The notes under the pieces are model-generated. The model saw only the letters and a program-made list of their open reading frames with translations, did not search any database and was not told the origin of the DNA. A stretch of 17,382 nucleotides of DNA from Candidatus Hydrogenedentota bacterium. GTDB taxonomy: Bacteria; Hydrogenedentota; Hydrogenedentia; Hydrogenedentales; SLHB01. The position numbers and the translations under genes were made by a program. Each line of letters starts with the position of its first letter. Position 1 is the stretch's first letter. Below, one piece after another: positions 14,604-17,382 of this stretch. The stretch spans positions 1 to 17,382 of the forward strand of contig DUZM01000032.1 in the NCBI GenBank assembly GCA_013349485.1. Direction: 5' to 3'.

Positions 14604-16091
14604 TCACTCAAGTTTATAGGTCTGAGAACGAGCGACCTCGCCGTAGACGCGTTCGATCACGTCCGAATAAAGCTTGTACCCTTGCGCCAGCTCATTCCCA
14701 TCAACAAGGCGGGGCAACCGACACACTTTCCGCGTCGAACAATGGGCCGGCTTTCCTCCGAAAGCGCACAGACAGCCCCGAGCCCCCGCCCAGTCATCCT
14801 CAACAACGCAATAGGCCGGCAGTGGGCGGAACAAACGCGCGATTAGTTGCTGGAACGGCTGCCCTCTGCTTGCACCGCCGCACAAGACGACGGCATCCAT
14901 GACGCCCCGTTCCTGCAATCCCGAGAACACGCGGAACAGTTCATAGGCCATTCCGGCTATTACGGCCCGAAACATATCCGCTTTCGTGGTCGCGGGGGAT
15001 ATTCCCATGAAACCGCCACCCCCCGCTAGATGTGGCCGGAAAGGGTTGGGCCTATACAACCACGGCAACGCGACCAATCCCCGCGGAGGAAGAATGCGCC
15101 CCTTGAGAACCGCGGCATGTGTGGCCAGTGCCTTCTTGAGACTGGCGTGTACGAACGTTTCGAGTCCCCAATCCCAGGTCACGTTGCCCGAAAGAAGCGG
15201 TTGAATCACCAGTCGCCCTCGTCCCGAAGGGTCGGGAATCACAAGTTGGGAGGGCGACGATCCGCGCGCGGGCGCCGGCAGGCGAAAACTGCCTACCCAC
15301 GCGGTGCCGAGCGAGCACGCAAGCGGCTGCTTGGACGTGTGCGCGACGGAAAGGAAGCCGGCCTCTTGATCCATGTACGGGCCCGCAACTGGAATACCCT
15401 CGGACAGTTTCAGGCTTCGCGCGGCTTCCTTGCGGAGCGGATGAGTCGTGTGGCCTTGCCGAACCGGCGCAAAAAAGGCCGCGGTTTCGCCCACTACCCT
15501 GGGGCCATTGTCACTCAACCTTGCTCTCCGGGCGTCGTAACAGCCCGATTGGAGCGCATGGCACGGGTCTTGGCGCCACTGCCCCGTCAGGTTGAAGTAC
15601 AAGTACTCTCCCGCGCCAATGTAGATGTTATCATGATGAAACAGTTCCGGACGGCGCTCCCTGAGCCAGTGAATGCGGGCAAGTCCCATGCCCGGCTCAT
15701 CGCGCAACGTGAAAGACGCCCAGTACTTGGGACCTTTCTCGGCCATGATAGCCTCGATATAGGGATACGCCCTGGCATCATTCCAAAGAATCATCGAACT
15801 TAGTGCGGACCCGGTCCGGCGGTCAGCGATTATCGTGCTGCCTCCTTGGCACGCCAGTCCAATACCTCTCACGGCACTCCACTGCTTCTTCGAACCGGCA
15901 CACTGCGAACGAACCTGGCTGCAGGCGGAGCAGACGCCCTTCCAGATCCCCACTGGCTCCTGCTCGCGTTTCCCTTCATGGTCGACCTGCGTTCGCAGTC
16001 GCTGTTCGTAACGGGCGACAAGCGCTCCCGTCTTCGCATCAAACGCTGCAACCTTTAGCGTGGTCGTTCCCAGATCGATGCCTAAATACAT
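14604..16091 (-). CDS. FGGY-family carbohydrate kinase (xylulokinase-like)
   Basis: This cytoplasmic ATP-dependent sugar kinase of 495 residues is of usual family length. It begins at ATG 16091 with TAGGAAG a few bases upstream. The N-terminal phosphate-binding loop is YLGIDLGTTTLKVAAFD (residues 2-18). ILWNDARA at 101-108 is typical of xylulokinase-like members. PYMDQEAGFL places the likely catalytic base at D241, and LCGGASRGQPFQQLIARLF (403-421) is the adenosine-binding FGGY motif. The gene starts eight bases after the dehydrogenase stop and ends just before the isomerase, an isomerase-kinase pair typical of pentose or deoxyhexose use. The exact ketose is not deducible. Confidence 0.9.
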   Translation of the reverse strand: MYLGIDLGTTTLKVAAFDAKTGALVARYEQRLRTQVDHEGKREQEPVGIWKGVCSACSQVRSQCAGSKKQWSAVRGIGLACQGGSTIIADRRTGSALSSMILWNDARAYPYIEAIMAEKGPKYWASFTLRDEPGMGLARIHWLRERRPELFHHDNIYIGAGEYLYFNLTGQWRQDPCHALQSGCYDARRARLSDNGPRVVGETAAFFAPVRQGHTTHPLRKEAARSLKLSEGIPVAGPYMDQEAGFLSVAHTSKQPLACSLGTAWVGSFRLPAPARGSSPSQLVIPDPSGRGRLVIQPLLSGNVTWDWGLETFVHASLKKALATHAAVLKGRILPPRGLVALPWLYRPNPFRPHLAGGGGFMGISPATTKADMFRAVIAGMAYELFRVFSGLQERGVMDAVVLCGGASRGQPFQQLIARLFRPLPAYCVVEDDWAGARGCLCAFGGKPAHCSTRKVCRLPRLVDGNELAQGYKLYSDVIERVYGEVARSQTYKLE

Positions 16092-16099
16092 ATTGCTTC

Positions 16100-17245
16100 C
16101 TATAGAACCGTGATAAGTTCCCGTTTACGATGGGACTCCAACGCGGCAGTCGATAGAGCGTGCTGCAAACGGGTCTCCTCAGGCGTTGCGCAGCCTGCAA
16201 ACGGGCTAAGCCGGTTGCCGTGCGCGAACTCATGCAAATACGCGGCCCACATCTGCAGAATCGCGTCGGAAAAACCGAATTCGAATATCGCGCCCGTAAT
16301 GGTCTTGAATGCCGTCTCGTGGCCCATGTCAATACGTTGCCATGTCTGCTCTCGGCCTTCATACTCGAGGCGCTCGAGCATGTTGGCGTTCTTCGTGGAA
16401 AATCGGGCGCTTGCCCGCGTGCCTAGGATTTCGAGATACCAGGTATTCTTCTCGCCCGGCGCAATCCGTTCTGTCTTCATTGTCAATGGGAATACAGAAC
16501 CCGTAACGGGGTCGCGCATCTCGCACAACAGCGTGGCATTGTCCCAGGTTGTGCACGGCGCCCGTCCCCCTATTCCGTCAGGGCGCTCCGCCACAACATT
16601 CGAAAGAATGGCTCTGACGTTTAGAGGGCGCCAACCGGCCCGAAAAGGAACATGGTACACGTGCATGCCAAGGTCGCCCAAGCAACCATACTCCCCGTTG
16701 AACTCGATATTCCGTTTCCAGTTCAGCGGCTTTTGAGGATCCAAGTCGCTCGAATGCAGAAACCCGCAATTCACCTCGAGCACTGTCCCAAACGCCTTTT
16801 CCTCAATCATGGCGCCAATGCGCTGGACGGCGGGAAAGAAAAGGAACTCCGAAGAGCAACGCACGAAGCACTCAGGATGTCGGCCGATGCTTTCCAGAAT
16901 GGTGTCGTTGGCCGCCTTGTCTATACCAAACGGTTTTTCTCCCATCAGGTGCTTCCCGGCTCCGATTACGTCGCAGTAGATTGGTTGATGCAGATGATGC
17001 GGGACTGCCACATAGACGGCATCGACTGCGTCGTTCGCCAGAAATTCCGCGTAATCGGTCGTCACCTGGCGTATCGAGGAGAAGTTGTTCGTAAACCACG
17101 GGAAAGCGTGTCCCCGTCTGCTGCAAATGGCAACAATCTCGGGCTTCGTGTCTATGTCCGTGAGGCAGCACCAGCGGGCGACTGCGGCGGCAAACTCTCG
17201 CCCCATCAGACCACAACCAATGATTCCGAACCTGAGCGTTTTCAA
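16100..17245 (-). CDS. Gfo/Idh/MocA-family NAD(P)-dependent oxidoreductase
   Basis: This sugar or cyclitol dehydrogenase of the Gfo/Idh/MocA family has 381 residues. The N-terminal Rossmann motif FGIIGCGLMGREFAAAVA starts about five residues in, followed by AVDAVYVAVPHHLH and the family EKP motif in MGEKPFGID (about 102-108). The catalytic region GCLGDLGMHVYHVP holds D191 and H195, with a further H198. I chose TTG 17245 because GGAGGT ends five bases before it and the Rossmann strand follows directly. The frame runs back to a GTG at 17299, but that would lie upstream of the TATAAT. It is the first gene of the minus-strand series. A role oxidising the liberated sugar, with the amidohydrolase as lactonase, is inference. 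Confidence 0.9.
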   Translation of the reverse strand: MKTLRFGIIGCGLMGREFAAAVARWCCLTDIDTKPEIVAICSRRGHAFPWFTNNFSSIRQVTTDYAEFLANDAVDAVYVAVPHHLHQPIYCDVIGAGKHLMGEKPFGIDKAANDTILESIGRHPECFVRCSSEFLFFPAVQRIGAMIEEKAFGTVLEVNCGFLHSSDLDPQKPLNWKRNIEFNGEYGCLGDLGMHVYHVPFRAGWRPLNVRAILSNVVAERPDGIGGRAPCTTWDNATLLCEMRDPVTGSVFPLTMKTERIAPGEKNTWYLEILGTRASARFSTKNANMLERLEYEGREQTWQRIDMGHETAFKTITGAIFEFGFSDAILQMWAAYLHEFAHGNRLSPFAGCATPEETRLQHALSTAALESHRKRELITVL

Positions 17246-17270
17246 CGTTACCTCCACTTTCTGTTTTGGA

Positions 17271-17293
17271 TGTCTCCGCAAGGAGTCATTATA
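17271..17293 (-). promoter_or_regulatory. Promoter -10 TATAAT with an overlapping operator-like inverted repeat
   Basis: A perfect TATAAT (17293-17288, minus strand) lies 43 bases before the TTG start of the first gene, giving a predicted start of transcription near 17281. No good -35 exists at 16-18 bases (AAGCGG or neighbours), so an activator may be needed. Directly after the hexamer is the imperfect inverted repeat TG-a-CTCC-ttgc-GGAG-a-CA (17288-17271). It covers the predicted start and could be a repressor site or a small hairpin at the mRNA 5' end. Confidence 0.5.
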
Positions 17294-17332
17294 TCGCACG
17301 CAAAACCGCGCCGCTTGCGGAAGTAATGCGCG

Positions 17333-17380
17333 CTACGCCCATTCTTCAGGGGCCACACTCTCAGCTTGGGACCCTCCCTT
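17333..17380 (-). CDS. Possible 3' end of an upstream minus-strand gene (partial)
   Basis: At the right edge one minus frame reads KGGSQAESVAPEEWA and stops at TAG (17335-17333), followed by about 40 bases up to the TATAAT. The composition is protein-like, but 15 codons are far too few for any family call, and the open frame may be chance. No terminator is evident between it and the promoter. Confidence 0.2.
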   Translation of the reverse strand, partial: KGGSQAESVAPEEWA

Positions 17381-17382
17381 CG

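Noticed and set aside
13019..14902. A 627-codon plus-strand open frame opposite the isomerase gene
   Set aside because: It has no recognisable motif and is Arg-, His- and Gln-rich. The minus-strand isomerase has ligand residues matching AraA, so this is a shadow frame.
1..17382. CRISPR arrays, tRNA or rRNA genes, insertion sequences, attachment sites
   Set aside because: I saw no regularly spaced direct repeats, no cloverleaf or rRNA-like stretch, and no transposase or integrase motif.

Overview
The window carries two gene blocks that converge near position 3567. Both look like parts of one carbohydrate-use locus in a free-living bacterium. The base composition is moderately GC-rich, third codon positions are GC-rich, and start sites carry clear GGAGG-type ribosome-binding sites. 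The mix of Gfo/Idh/MocA oxidoreductase, URO-D-like protein, secreted GH42-like and GH36-like glycosidases and an orphan sugar ABC importer recalls uncultured polysaccharide degraders of the Planctomycetota/Lentisphaerota/Hydrogenedentota type. That taxonomic guess is inference from gene content only.

Plus strand (308-3564): a three-gene sugar ABC importer of the CUT1 type, with a substrate-binding protein and two MalF/MalG-like permeases, tightly packed and translationally coupled. No ATPase gene is present, so the importer must borrow one encoded elsewhere. A possible 3' end of an earlier plus-strand gene lies at 2-172. The 135 bases after it hold short inverted repeats that could be operators.

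Minus strand (17245 down to 3570): eight genes in one direction. In transcription order they are a Gfo/Idh/MocA dehydrogenase, an FGGY sugar kinase, an L-arabinose-isomerase-like protein with all four metal ligands, an amidohydrolase fused in frame to a complete DeoR-family repressor, a secreted GH42-like glycosidase, a very large secreted GH36-like glycosidase with FN3-like and beta-sandwich tails, a URO-D/MtaA-like protein with altered metal ligands, and a small membrane-anchored protein of unknown function. A perfect TATAAT with an overlapping operator-like inverted repeat lies just upstream of the first gene. A second possible promoter lies in the only sizeable gap (8684-8840), before the GH36-like gene.

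Together these suggest that exported glycosidases release a sugar, the importer takes it up, and the isomerase plus kinase feed it to central metabolism. The dehydrogenase and the amidohydrolase (a possible lactonase) could form a parallel oxidative branch. The DeoR half of the fusion is the natural local regulator. The sugar itself cannot be named from sequence.

The most interesting points are the amidohydrolase-DeoR fusion with its own internal ribosome-binding site and ATG, and the 3' end of the GH36-like gene. There the coding signal jumps to another frame at a run of five G, leaving either a frameshift or an undescribed 36-residue ORF. The URO-D-like protein has H-x-D in place of H-x-C. 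The two operons have convergent TAG stops inside one 11-base palindrome.
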